Shown here piece after piece: positions 25,003 to 36,596 of a stretch of 64,000 nucleotides of DNA. Position 1 is the stretch's first letter. The number at the start of each line of letters is the position of its first letter. The position numbers and the translations under genes are program-made. The DNA lies in the NCBI RefSeq assembly GCF_023278565.1, contig NC_064678.1, positions 6,200,001 to 6,264,000 on the forward strand. The letters are read 5' to 3'. Origin of the DNA: Colletotrichum lupini. Lineage: Eukaryota; Ascomycota; Sordariomycetes; Glomerellales; Glomerellaceae. The notes beneath the pieces were generated by a model that saw only the letters and a program-made list of their open reading frames with translations, made no database searches and had not been told where the DNA came from.

Positions 25003-28000
25003 TTATTTTTTTAAAAAACTAACTAAATAGTACGAATATATTAATTATTAATAATAATAGTATAGCATAGCCTACTAAGATAGTTATACTTATTATTTAA
25101 TAATTATATAATATAATACTTAAACTTAAAAATAAGAATAAGTAATTTTATACTTAGTTTATAGTACCCCGACTTCTTTTAGTACTTAGAGCTAAATACT
25201 TTAAACTAGAACTTTATAATAGGTCCTTAAATACTCTTTAAGAATTCCTTACTTAAACTAGGGCCTATTTATATTATTACGGGACCTCTTTTATTATCAA
25301 AATAAATAAGGTCTATTACGTAGCTTTATTTTTTAAAAAAAATACTCTCGCTTAGTTTAAACCCTTTATAAAAAACTATTTTAAAAACGAACGTAATATT
25401 TAAAATAAAAATACTGAGAAGATTTTTAATAATTATAACGAGTTTTAAAAAAGACTTAAAAAGACTTTTAATAACCTTAATAAAGAACGAATTACTAAAT
25501 AAAGGCTTATAACCCTTATATAAAAAGGGTTAATTAGTAAGTATATATTTAAATTGAAGTAAATTATTTCTAAGCTCGATTAGGGTAATAAAGTACTTAT
25601 AATAGCCTTTTATTACGGTTTAAAAAAAGAAGTTAAGGACGACCTCTTTTAATAAAACCGGCCTAATAAACTTTATAATTATATTAATATAATTATTAAA
25701 ATTAATAATTAACTTTACGAACGATGCCTCAAATAAAAAAAATAGAATACTTAGAATAACCGAGCTAAACTTAATAGTAAACGTAAGTATAAATTAATAA
25801 CTATTATAATAAGGTATTATAATAGACTAATAGATCTTAGTATTATTAAAAAGGAATAACCTTACTAAAAAAAAGGACTTTAAGTATTATAACTATAATA
25901 AGCTAGGGTATATAGCTAGAGATTATTAATAATTTAAACATATTTAATACTAATTTATTTTAAAAAAGCGAGCTACTATTATAAGTAAAGAAGTCCTTTA
26001 TAAGTAACTTTTATAAACGGCTTATTACGACGATAATTATTTTACTTATTAAAATAATAAAAAATAAATAAAATAGTACTTAAAATAACTTAAAAATAAG
26101 AGACGATCCGGATACGATACTATACTATTTATTAGGACCTTAATAATAACAATAAAAAAAGAAAAGATATCTACTTACTAACCTTATACTTTTAAAAAAA
26201 AAATATTAAATATATTACTACGCTTTTTTAGATTTATAAAAATATAGAAAAGAAGCTAAAATAGACCCCGTTATAAGAAATATATTTTACTTTTTTAAAG
26301 GACGAATTAAATAAAGATTCCTAGTTAATATAAAGGAATAACTCCTTAAATTTAAAAAAAGAGGACCCGATACTAAAAGAATTATAAGTAGCCTCGTTTA
26401 TATAGTATAATAAAACTATATAAACTAAAAATAATTTACTAAGTCTAAAAAAAGACTCGATTTAAATAAAATCCTAACTAAGTCTATTTATATAATATAA
26501 AAAATAAATAGTAATAAAAGATTTATTTATAAAGTTAAAGAGTAGCTTAAAAACCTCTCGTATAAAAATAAAATTAAAATACTTAAGAGACTAACTCTTG
26601 ATTTCGGAGTTATAAAAAAAGAAACATTAACTTTAATTTTAAAAAAGAAGATATTAAAATAAGAACTAGTTCCTTTTATTTTAATAAAATAAAATTACTT
26701 TATAATTTAGATAAACCTCGTAATATTACTTAATAACGTACTTAGATAAAGATCGATTATAAAATACTACTTAGCGTTAATAATATTAGTTTTAAAGAGA
26801 ATAATAACGAACTATAGTATAAATATATTTATTTATTTAAAAATAACTAAATTATTTAGTTTTATAAAACTAAAGAACGTAAAAAGGTTATAATAACCCC
26901 CTATATAAATAAAAACTACTTTTTATTTAACTTTAAAAATCCCTTTTATAAGGAATTGTTTTAAATAGAATGCCTAAATAATAAATACTTTTAGTACCTC
27001 GTATATAAATAAAATAGTTGCTTTTACTTATAAAAACGTAATAATAAGCTTATTAAGGATATTTATATAAAAAACTAACTACCTAGCTAGATATTACTAA
27101 GTTTTAATAACGACGATAAAGTAATATTCGGCCTAGACCCTAGCTTTTTTATAAAATACTTTAATAGCGAGTATATAAAATAAAAAGACTATAAATATAA
27201 CTAATACTAAGTCTACTATATTAAAAAAGCTAAGGCTTAAAGAGAATAATAAAAACTACTTAAATAAGGCGCTTAGTAAAAGAAGTATATAATAAAAAAC
27301 TAAAAAAGCTAATTATAAAGGAACGATAAAAGGCGAAAATAAAAGAAAAGTTCTTATATATAATTAAATAACGTAATAAAATATATTTACGAGTTAATTT
27401 TAATATTTACGGACGAGGATTAAACGCTATTATTAATAATAGCGTATAAGAAACTTATATTTTATTAAGAATAATAAATAAACTTAATTTATTATAAATA
27501 TAAAAGAATAACCTATATTAATTATAAATAATAAAAGGAAAACGAGTTAACTATAACTATAAATATATTAATTAAAAGACCGTATACCTCTTAATATATA
27601 TTAATAATTAATAAGAATAACTATAATATAATATTATGGAAATTAGAAATATTAATATTATTTTAGAAATCTCGTAATTATAAAAATATAATTTATAAAT
27701 AGATTAGATTATTAACTAGGTCCTTTAAGAAAATTTAATTATTAAACGACTTGAAAAAAAAAAGTTTAAACGGATTTTTAAAAACTCCTAAAGAACGAGA
27801 ATAAATATAATATATAGCTTTTATTAAAATAGTAAAAAGCTCTAAAAAGTTTATAATTAGTATTAATAATTAGGGATTATAATAACTCTAAACTATACTT
27901 AAAAAATACTAAATATATATAAAACTATTTATAAAACTTAAAAGAATAGGATTATTAAAATATAATAATTAGGATATAGAAATCGAATTTAAAGAAGGAA

Positions 28001-31000
28001 CGTAACCTAAGTTCTTTTTGATATATTCAATAAATTAAAAGGAATAAGAATATCTCGACGAATATATCGATAAGAAACTTAAAAAAGGACTTATTTAACT
28101 ATTAAATTCTTTTATAAAATTATCCTTATTTTTCGTATTAAAAAAAGGAATAAAAAAACAAAAATTAGTTATTAATTATAAAAACTTAACGAAATTATAG
28201 AAAAGAATTACTATGTTTTATTACTTATTACTAAGTTTAGAAATCTATTTTATAAAGCTAATTAGTTTATTACTATAGATTTTAAAAAAGTATTTAATTA
28301 AATTCGGATTAAGGAAAGAGACGAATAGAAAATAATATTTTAAATTTATAGAGGACTTTTTAAATACTTTATTATACCCTTTAAACTTATTAATATTTTA
28401 ATAACTTTTTAAATAATAGTTAACTACGTACTCTAGGAGTACGTTAATATATTTATTATTATTTATATTAATAATATTCTTATTTTCTCCCCCGACTTTA
28501 AAATATATAAAAAGTATATTTATATAGTATTTTAAAAACTTTAAAATACTAAGCTATATACTAAACCCTTTAAGTACGAGTTCTATATATAAAAGATAGA
28601 CTTCTTTAAATATACTATTATATTAAAATAAATGTATATATAAATATTTAAAATAGAAATAGTTAAGGACTAGCTTATATTATAAAACGTTAAGGATATA
28701 TAAAGATTTTTAAAACTTATTAACTTTTATTAATAATTCCTTAAGGATTATATGAGTATAATTAAACCTCTTAATAACTTAATATAAAAAGATACTCTAT
28801 TTGTTTAGGACCCTAAGTATAAAAAAGTATTTATTAAAGTTAAGAATATAGTCGTTTTTAAACTAATTATTATACTTTTAAACTTTTAAAAACTTTTTAA
28901 AGTTAAGATTAATATTTTAAACTTTACTATAAGAGCGGTTTTAGGATAACGAGATAAATAAAAAAAGCTTTATTTATATTATTTCTATTTTAAAGTATTT
29001 TACGGAGTAGAATTAAATTAGTAAATTTATAATAAGGAACTTATAGCTATTATTAAAGTATTTTAAAAAAGAGGTTATAATTATTTAAAACTAAATACGA
29101 AGTTATAGTTTATATAAACTATAAGAAGTTTATAAACTTTATAATAAAGAAAAATCTAAATAAATAATAAGTTAAATAGAGTAAATTCCTATTTAAATTT
29201 AATTTCTAAATTATTTGTTAAAAAGGTTTAGAAAATAATAAAGTGACGCTCTTGATAAAAAACCTAATTACGAAGTTATAATCCCTAAAGAAATATAAAT
29301 TATTTTTAAATAAGAAAAGGATAGTAGCCTTATACTAATTATAAAGCTTTTTATAATAATTAAAAAGATTAATACTAGCCCGATTAAAAAGATAACCCCT
29401 AAGCTTATTATAAAAATTTATAATATACTAATATATAGTTATTAAGAAATTATTAAAATATAAAAACAGATTCGCTAGTATTATAATAAATCCGCTATAC
29501 GTACTAAAATTATAAAAGTAATTAAGGACTATATAACTTATAAAAAAAATAAAAATAGCCTATATAAGCTTTATAGCGAGCTATAATTATTATAATTATT
29601 AATAAAAGTATAGTAATTAATTATATAGGACTTTATTATTAAATTACTAAAGTTTAGAGAACTATTTACTAAAGTATAATACGATAGTATTTTAGTTATA
29701 ATCGACCGACTTATTAAGTTTACTTATTTTATTCTTTATAAAGAATCTAGTATTATAAAAAACTTAGTATACGTATTTATTAAAGTTATACTCTTAAACT
29801 ACGGTTTACTAAAAGAAATTATTTCTAATAAAAATAAGCTATTTATTTTAAAGTTTTAAAAATCTCTAATTTCGTAACTTAATATAGACTATAAATTATT
29901 AATATTATTTTATTTATAAACCAATAAATAGATAAATAGGATTAATTAAATCCTCGAAATATACTTTCGTTATTATATAAACTATAACTAGGATAATTAA
30001 GTAGTATTTTTATTAATAGCTTAGTTCGTATATAATAATATAGTTAGTAAAAGTATAAGAGAATCTCCGTTTTATTTTAATTACGGATTTTAATTAATAG
30101 TATATAGAGAAGTATAATAAGGACTATAAGCTATAAAGGCTATAGTAAATATAAATAAACTTAAAAAAATCTATAAATAAATCTTATTAAATCTCGAGTT
30201 TATATAATAATATATAAAAAAGAACGTAGATAGATTAAAGATTAAAAGAACATTTCTAAAAAAGGGGGATAGCGCTTACCTCTTTTATTATAATATTAAA
30301 ATAAAACGACTAAGTAATAAATTAGATTATAAAAAACTTAGACTTTTTAAAATTATTAAAAAAGTCTTATTAATTAATTACGAATTAAAATTACTAAATA
30401 TAATACGATATTATCCCGTTTTTTATATTTTATTACTTAAACTTATATTAAGAGGTTTATATATAAAAGATTATATTATTATTAAACTAAACTAACTAGA
30501 GTACGAAGCTAAACGAATTATTAACTATAGAGTTAAGAATAAAATACGGGAATTCCTAATTAAATAAAAAAACTATAAATACGAAGAAAATATATAAAAA
30601 CTTATTACAAACCTCTAGAACTCTTAAGAATCCTTTTTAAAATACTAAAATTAAAATTAAAACTAGAATTCCTAACTATTATAATATCCTAGTTAATTAT
30701 TTTAAAAATATTATTAAATTACGCTTCTTATATAATAGCCGACTTATTTTTACTAATAATATTAGGAGGATTAGGGATCGCCTTTCCCCTCTTAAATATT
30801 ATTCTTTTTTCTTTTTAAAAACGATCTAATTTTAATAAGAATTAATTTATTTTAGCTTATATACGATATAAGGCCTCTGCCCGTTTTTTTAAAAAAAAGC
30901 TCTTTTATTTCTTTTCTATATTCTAACCTATCGGCTTTAAATAAAAAATAATCTATTATAAATATAATTAATATAAAAAATATTAATAAAAAAAAGAAAC

Positions 31001-31987
31001 TTACGATCGTATATAGTACTAATAATTATGTTATAAGAACGATTACGATATATATATTTATAATACTTTAATTTACTCTCTAGTATTTTATATCTTTACC
31101 CTAATAAATAATAAAATAAATAAAGTATTTCGATCTTAAATCCTCACTTTTTAATTTTAAAAATAAGCTTTAACTAACGATATATTAAAGATTTAGTAAA
31201 TATCTTAGTATTTTTAAAAAAACTACTTAACGAGCCCTAACCTAGGCTATAACGACTTATTTATAAGTCTATAGGGATAAGATTTTTAAAAAAAAAACCT
31301 AATATTACGACTTAATATATATAACTAAAACTAGGGCCCGCCCCGTAGGCTTATAATAGTTATAATATACTATATATATAAAAATATAAGAAATATAAAA
31401 TAACTCTTATAAAATAAAAGAACTATAAATAAATTATATATAAATAAGAAGTAATAATTACGTAATAAAATAATTACTATAATTACTCTAAGTAATCGCT
31501 TATTAATATTTACTTAGTAATTATTTAATAAATAAGAGTAATTGTTAATAAAGGATATATTTATAAGCGGACTTATATATAATATAAACTTAAGCTAGGC
31601 TTAAAAATAGACTTTTTATAGCTTTTTAATAATTAACTTAATATTAGATCTTACGATCGCTTTTAACTATTTTTATTAAAAACCCTTTTTAATAAGACTA
31701 CGATTAATTATTAAAGCCTTATTTATTTTATAATTTATAAATATAGTTTTAGAGAAGCTATTTATGACTATAATACTATTTAATTAGTACTTATAGCCTT
31801 AACTTTTATTAATATACTTATTACGACTAGTTAGCGATAATAAATATGCTAATATAAAGATATTATAGAGAAATATTAAGAATGTCTTAACGTAGAGAAA
31901 TTATAGAGAAATCTTGATTCGCTTTCTAACTCCTTAATTATTATTAAGATCTATGTCTATACACCCTTATAGTCTGTTTAAAAAACA
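25003..31987 (+). mobile_element. Ty3/gypsy chromovirus block, RIP-inactivated, LTRs not resolved
   Basis: Plus-strand domains are visible through stops: a retrotransposon gag block at about 25420-25750, reverse transcriptase at about 28170-28600 (including a YINNILIF remnant of YxDDIL), RNase H at about 28900-29110, and an integrase core at about 29600-30100 (IIDRLIKFTYF, then SNKNKLF). A chromodomain at about 30490-30620 reads YEAKRIINYRVKNKIREFLIK and places it among the chromoviruses. The right end, GTTTAAAAAACA at 31987, is a plausible LTR terminus, and its inverted form resembles the left end near 25004. No long direct repeat was found between the two ends. The terminal 1.2 kb (30800-31987) is AT-rich with no recognisable coding. 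A possible duplication is GAGGT (24998-25002) against GAAAT (31988-31992). Confidence 0.8.
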
Positions 31988-31992
31988 GAAAT

Positions 31993-32168
31993 AGAGGGCT
32001 TGTTCAAGATAAGCACGGCAAACATAGTCTCAAACACCAAGAAGAGAAGAGGTAATTGCATGTGTCAATTGGAAGCTGCTTCACTCCTGTACGTGAATCT
32101 ATTCCTAATTTCTCCTTTCCCCGTTCTTTATCACCGCGTGCGTTGCCTTGACAGGCCTTGTATTGAAC
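31993..32168. other. Flank of gypsy block 2; possible last codons of the F-box gene
   Basis: If GAGGT/GAAAT is the target duplication, the F-box frame resumes at 31993 and stays open for 20 codons to a TAA at 32053-32055. No motif supports this. The rest of the stretch shows no clear feature. Confidence 0.25.
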
Positions 32169-32513
32169 TCATCCCAAATCCTGTCCCATTCTCTTCTCGA
32201 CGACTTTCTCGTCGATCGCGGCCTTTGACTCAGGCTCCGACATACCAAGGTAGTCAGCGGCGTCTTCCAAGTTCACGTTGGCCTCAATCCAAGTTGACAA
32301 GTCACTATCCTTGGTGCCGTATAGGGTGTCCCATCCATGCTTCGCGCCAAACAAGGCAGCACCAACGATGCTTCCAACGGTTTCGCCTGGGTTGCGGTCA
32401 TCGGCGCGAGTAAGCAGAGCCTTCTCTTGGGCGCATTTGAATCCCTTGGGCGCGGCGGCGTCGTTGGTCGGAGTAAAGCGGGCGGTGTCAATAGAGAGAC
32501 CCAAGATCCCCAA
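32169..32513 (-). CDS. Possible partial protein-coding exon, unknown function
   Basis: An open frame of about 115 codons with gene-like codon use (many third-position C or G). It ends at a TGA at 32169-32171. There is no ATG at its 5' end. A stop lies just upstream, and the frame is preceded by TTTTAG, which could be a splice acceptor. This could therefore be the last exon of a minus-strand gene, but the upstream exon would overlap the opposite-strand gene at 32536. The peptide is soluble-looking, with no signal sequence or membrane segment and no recognised domain. It may instead be a broken gene left beside the repeat block. Confidence 0.35.
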   Translation of the reverse strand: MGILGLSIDTARFTPTNDAAAPKGFKCAQEKALLTRADDRNPGETVGSIVGAALFGAKHGWDTLYGTKDSDLSTWIEANVNLEDAADYLGMSEPESKAAIDEKVVEKRMGQDLG

Positions 32514-32535
32514 AATCTAAAAGTTCAGTGAAGCC

Positions 32536-33093
32536 ATGACCACCACTTTCATCGAATTCCCCGATGCTTTCAAGCTCCTCAAAGAAGCATTGGACGCTGC
32601 TTTGCCCGATGTCGCCATCAGTGGTTCGGAGATTGCCCTTCGCTTGATTAACGAAGCCGAGACGGAGACCCGTGGTTCCACCGCTAAAAAGCATACCGCT
32701 ATCGACATCTCAGATGACGAGGAGCCTGACGAGACCCCTACCAAGCGAGCCCGCCGAATTCTGTTCAAGGACGAAATCGCCGCCCGCGCCGCGTCCGCGA
32801 ACGCTCGCGCGTCGTCCTCCGCCGCGAAGACTTCGACCAACACCGGCATTATCTTCGCCGCCTCCCAGAGCAAGATCGACCGCCTGACGATCGACAGGAC
32901 TTACTACAAGTACCTTTCAGAGAAGATGCACTCGATTTTGCCAGAGGTCGGTCCGTTTGAAGTCATCAATTGGGGCTCTGGCCTCCGTGCCTTCATTTAC
33001 GAGAATGAGGGATTCATCGATGTCCCACGCGTTGTCGCCGTGATCCGGGCTATTGTCGGCGCGTTGATCGAGAACGACGAACCCATTTGCTAG
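32536..33093 (+). CDS. Small orphan acidic/basic protein, possibly nuclear
   Basis: A single-exon frame of 185 codons with a clear ATG and gene-like codon use, ending in TAG. I do not recognise the family. The N-terminal 50 residues look helical. Residues 54-70 combine a hydrophobic-acidic stretch (AIDISDDEEPDE), similar to a SUMO-interacting motif, with a basic KRARR that could be a nuclear signal. An alanine/serine-rich linker follows, then a more folded-looking C-terminal 80 residues with IDRLTIDRTYYKYL and aromatic content. It is the only apparently intact gene between 31.9 and 33.9 kb and sits next to a retrotransposon block. Nearby broken genes make a lineage-specific accessory gene likely, but no function can be assigned. 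Confidence 0.55.
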   Translation: MTTTFIEFPDAFKLLKEALDAALPDVAISGSEIALRLINEAETETRGSTAKKHTAIDISDDEEPDETPTKRARRILFKDEIAARAASANARASSSAAKTSTNTGIIFAASQSKIDRLTIDRTYYKYLSEKMHSILPEVGPFEVINWGSGLRAFIYENEGFIDVPRVVAVIRAIVGALIENDEPIC

Positions 33094-33911
33094 GAACCGA
33101 CCATACCAAGTGGCAGGCAGGTCGAGAATACAGGTTTTCGGTTGATCATGCACTTTGTTCTCTTTGTGATTTCTATGATTTGCTACTCGTGATCTATTCA
33201 AGTGTCTTGACATGCTTCTCAACGATTTTAGGAAATCATTAGAAGGGATATACATACCTATATCGCGGTGGTCTTGCGGAGATATATTTGACCAGTCTTC
33301 ACTATAGTCGTTATAGATTTCGTGGGCGAAATAGTTTATACTTACGGGGGGTAATTATTAGAACTTACCCATAATAACCTCGAGATTTCACTAGGATTTC
33401 TCTATAAAAATAAATCAAAATAGTAATAATAATAATAATATTATAATAATAATAATATTATAATAATAATAATATTATAATAATAATAATAATTATATTA
33501 ATAACTGTAATAATACTTATTATCAAAAAGTTATAGTGAAAAGAATAGTTTTACTTAAAGTCATTATTTGAAGAAGTTCTTAATTTATAACAAATATAAA
33601 TAAATAGTAAGTTAAGTAGTTATTTGAGTACTAATTTAATAACGGATAAATCTATTTAAATTCTAGTAGTGGATTAATTTACTCAAGAGAATAAGACTTA
33701 ATAGATTAAGAATAGATATAGAAAGAAAACTATAAAATATGTTTATTATAAATTATTTATTATAAATTAGTATAGTAACTTATAGTCTTAATCTTTTTTA
33801 TAGAGCGATTGTTTATTTAATTATTTATCAATAAATTTACGAAGTAAATTGAGGATATGTTAATTTACTTAATAAGATAAGAAATATCAAGTACTATTTG
33901 GAAATGTTCTC
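33094..33911. other. AT-rich intergenic stretch with a TAA microsatellite
   Basis: The first 150 bases are ordinary 3' flank. From about 33300 the sequence becomes strongly AT-rich without visible retrotransposon domains. It contains an interrupted TAA microsatellite at about 33421-33495 built of a repeated TAATAATAATATTA unit. It may be a short decayed repeat. No coding signal was seen. Confidence 0.5.
33421..33495. repeat. TAA-type microsatellite
   Basis: Tandem TAA triplets grouped into a higher-order unit of about 16-17 bases, repeated roughly four times. Confidence 0.75.
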
Positions 33912-36596
33912 TTAAGCTCTATCTACTTCTCTGCTCGCTAGGGTGGACTTTAACAAGCCGCCTGCCTTTAGTGACCACCACAACGCAAGTTCTTTTCCAG
34001 GCGTACGATCACGGTGCCGAAACGTCCTACCTCCAGCTTGCTGCGGTACAAATTCCAGTGTTTTTCCCTTCGAGAACTGTTTGATGTGTTCTACGCATCG
34101 ATCTATCGACTTCTCAAGACACTTGGTGTACAACGTATCCTCGTTATCTTCGGGGTCAATGTCCGGAAACACCCTGTCGAGCACATCACCCCCATCAAGC
34201 TCTGGCGTCAGCTGATGCAGGGTCGACGCAACCTTGTCTACAGCCCCATCATACAATGCAAAGAAGACGCAGTGGTTGCCCTTGTACTCCGGCAAGTGGC
34301 CAGTGTGCATGTTGATCATCAGTCCCGCGCGTGCCATCAACTTCTTGCCAATGTACTTGGTCCCCGAGACAATAGTCAGTTCCGGCTGCCACTTCTCGGT
34401 AGCTTCCCATACTGCGCGGCAGTTGACGCTATCAACCACCAGATCTGGCGCGGGCGAAACGTGGTCTGATGGCACAAGTTTGTCAAAGTGCGCCGCGCGT
34501 CGGACATCGTGACCGAAGAAGCCGCGTCTGAGGCCGTGGTACTGTTGCCAGCAAGCGTCGACAACACGGCCCTTGTTCATCAGCTGCCGTACTTGACCGT
34601 CGCTAGTCTCTTGAACACAACGGTAGCCAGGGAAGGCCTGGTCTAGGCGGTATCGCAAGTAGCGGTGCTGAGGACCGTCCGAGCAAACGAGGAGCAGCCT
34701 CAGCGGGGTCTTCAGAGCCTCGTTCGTTGCCAAGGCCGGGCTCGGGCTCGGGGTCCGAGATCTGTAGTTGATTGCGGGAGGCAATTTGCCACGATCTGGG
34801 TGGAAGAGAATGTGGACAGGATCATGCTCGCCCGAAAATGATCGTAGAATTGCGCGGGCCATGCCGGGCGCCTGAGCAAAGCCTCCCGTGTTGTTGCCAC
34901 CGGTGATGATGAGCTGACCGCCGCCTGCTGTAGGGATTCTCTCAAAGACTCCGAGACCAGTAGGCGTGAACGGGCGGACACAGTACTTGCGATGTCCCCC
35001 AGGGTACATGGCATTCGGGCCACGGCTTTTTGCGACTGCATACCCTTCCGGGAAATAGATGCGCGCCACCTCTTCCAGCTCATCGTAGAGAGCCTTCATC
35101 TCGGGAGAGTCTGGGTTTGGACGGCCCAGGCCGACGTAGCCGTATGCGCCGCCAAAGACAAGGATATCTTCCCCAGTCTCGCGGTCTTTTGCCACAGTGA
35201 TGTTAATATCCTCGACTTTGTGTCCCCTTCTATGGATTTTCATCGAGTTGCGCATCTTTGAGTCCAGGTTGGGTATCTGCAGCCAGATACCTAGGACCCC
35301 CTGGATGAGATTTTCGCTGGCCGTTCCCTGGAGCAGTGCGCTTCCGGTCGTACCAGGACTCAAAATGAAGTGATCAGCCTTCAAGTCGCCGTTCTCTGAT
35401 TTCAAAACCGTCACCTCACCGGCAGAGTTGCGCTGGATGGCCTGGACCTCGCAGTCCCAAATGAACTCAGCGCCGAGGTTAGAGATGGAATCGATCAACT
35501 TGCCCACGAATAAGTGAATGTTCACCGTAAAACCATCCACGATGATGCCTCCAGCAAGATGGTCTGCGGCAGCAGCGGGGCGGAAGACAGGATATGTCTC
35601 CAAGAACTTCTGGGGAGATGGTGCCTCCAGAAGAGCCCCAAGGTTTTGGTTGAGCCCAACCGATGCTTCCAAGGCCACATCCTCGACGTACAGGCGTATG
35701 ATGTCTTCGTGAAGCCCGACATCCTCGAAGAGCTGAGGCTCGTTCTTCATCAGCTCCCTCCAGAGCTTTCCTGATTCAACGTTGACCTCATGGATGTTTT
35801 TCTTGAAGTGTGCCGCCATCCAGCCTGGAACACGCTCGAAAGCACTGACCCAGTCATTCTCTGCGGCGTTGAAATCCTCAGGAGACTTAACACTCCATCC
35901 ACCTCCGCGAACGGTCTTACGGAAGATAGACTGCATGTCTTGGTAGATCTCGCTGTCCTGTTCGTTGTAGTTGTCCGCCTCGGTGTTTGTGAACATGCGG
36001 GCATTGTGGCCGCCGCTCGTGACTCCCAGCGCGGTCCAGTCTTTGAGCTGGCAAGCCCGAGGGTCGGGACCTTGGTCGACGACGCGAACTTTGTAACCGC
36101 GCTTGGCAAGGAGATGAGCGGCGATGAGGTTCATGATGCCGGCGCCGATCAGCAAAACGTTGATTTCGCTAGGTGAAGACCCCTTGGTCTCGATGTTGTC
36201 GTTGACGCGTTGAGTGTCAGCTTCGGCACGGGCCCTGGCGTAAAGCATCTCTGCTTCACGAAGGACAGCTTCTTCCCAATCCTTCTTTGAGAGACCATCC
36301 ATGTGCTCGGGGAAGGCGGCGATGTGGTACAAGCGGCCCCTAGCATGGTGTCTCAAACGAGTGATAGCTTCAACATCTCTCACGAGCAAGGACTTGGGGC
36401 TATGGCTAGACTGCTCCAACCACTGATCCATCAGATCACCAGTGACTTCTGGGCCGTCGCAGATCCATACATCCACCTCATTTTGGTTGGACAAAGGGGC
36501 GAAAAGATCAGACCGGGGATCGTGTAAGCTGATGTAAGTGGACCTTTTCCTCCCGCCAGGAATGGAAAGAATGGTTGTGGTAACAAGAAACCGCAT
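33912..36596 (-). CDS. Fusion protein: DAO-type FAD oxidoreductase + formyltransferase domain
   Basis: An intronless gene. I place the start at the ATG at 36594-36596, giving 894 residues; the frame is open further upstream but without an ATG. Residues 1-145 have no recognised domain. Residues 147-177 are a Rossmann FAD-binding motif (LLIGAGIMNLIAAHLLAKRG, acidic D174 after the second strand). The following 450 residues fit the D-amino-acid-oxidase fold, with SGGHNARMFTNTEADNYN near 190-215 and a C-terminal FAD-contacting GGNNTGGFAQAPG block near 585. Residues about 629-860 resemble the catalytic domain of 10-formyltetrahydrofolate-dependent formyltransferases. These include NMHTGHLPEYKG (N762 and H764 match the catalytic Asn-His) and LDGGD (D801 matches the catalytic Asp). 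All key residues are present, so both halves may be active. No signal peptide or membrane segment, so probably cytosolic. The substrate is unknown. One possibility is oxidation of an amino acid or amine linked to N-formyl transfer. Confidence 0.85.
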   Translation of the reverse strand: MRFLVTTTILSIPGGRKRSTYISLHDPRSDLFAPLSNQNEVDVWICDGPEVTGDLMDQWLEQSSHSPKSLLVRDVEAITRLRHHARGRLYHIAAFPEHMDGLSKKDWEEAVLREAEMLYARARAEADTQRVNDNIETKGSSPSEINVLLIGAGIMNLIAAHLLAKRGYKVRVVDQGPDPRACQLKDWTALGVTSGGHNARMFTNTEADNYNEQDSEIYQDMQSIFRKTVRGGGWSVKSPEDFNAAENDWVSAFERVPGWMAAHFKKNIHEVNVESGKLWRELMKNEPQLFEDVGLHEDIIRLYVEDVALEASVGLNQNLGALLEAPSPQKFLETYPVFRPAAAADHLAGGIIVDGFTVNIHLFVGKLIDSISNLGAEFIWDCEVQAIQRNSAGEVTVLKSENGDLKADHFILSPGTTGSALLQGTASENLIQGVLGIWLQIPNLDSKMRNSMKIHRRGHKVEDINITVAKDRETGEDILVFGGAYGYVGLGRPNPDSPEMKALYDELEEVARIYFPEGYAVAKSRGPNAMYPGGHRKYCVRPFTPTGLGVFERIPTAGGGQLIITGGNNTGGFAQAPGMARAILRSFSGEHDPVHILFHPDRGKLPPAINYRSRTPSPSPALATNEALKTPLRLLLVCSDGPQHRYLRYRLDQAFPGYRCVQETSDGQVRQLMNKGRVVDACWQQYHGLRRGFFGHDVRRAAHFDKLVPSDHVSPAPDLVVDSVNCRAVWEATEKWQPELTIVSGTKYIGKKLMARAGLMINMHTGHLPEYKGNHCVFFALYDGAVDKVASTLHQLTPELDGGDVLDRVFPDIDPEDNEDTLYTKCLEKSIDRCVEHIKQFSKGKTLEFVPQQAGGRTFRHRDRTPGKELALWWSLKAGGLLKSTLASREVDRA

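Noticed and set aside
33421..33495. CRISPR-like or tandem gene repeat
   Set aside because: It is a simple TAA microsatellite; no spacer structure.
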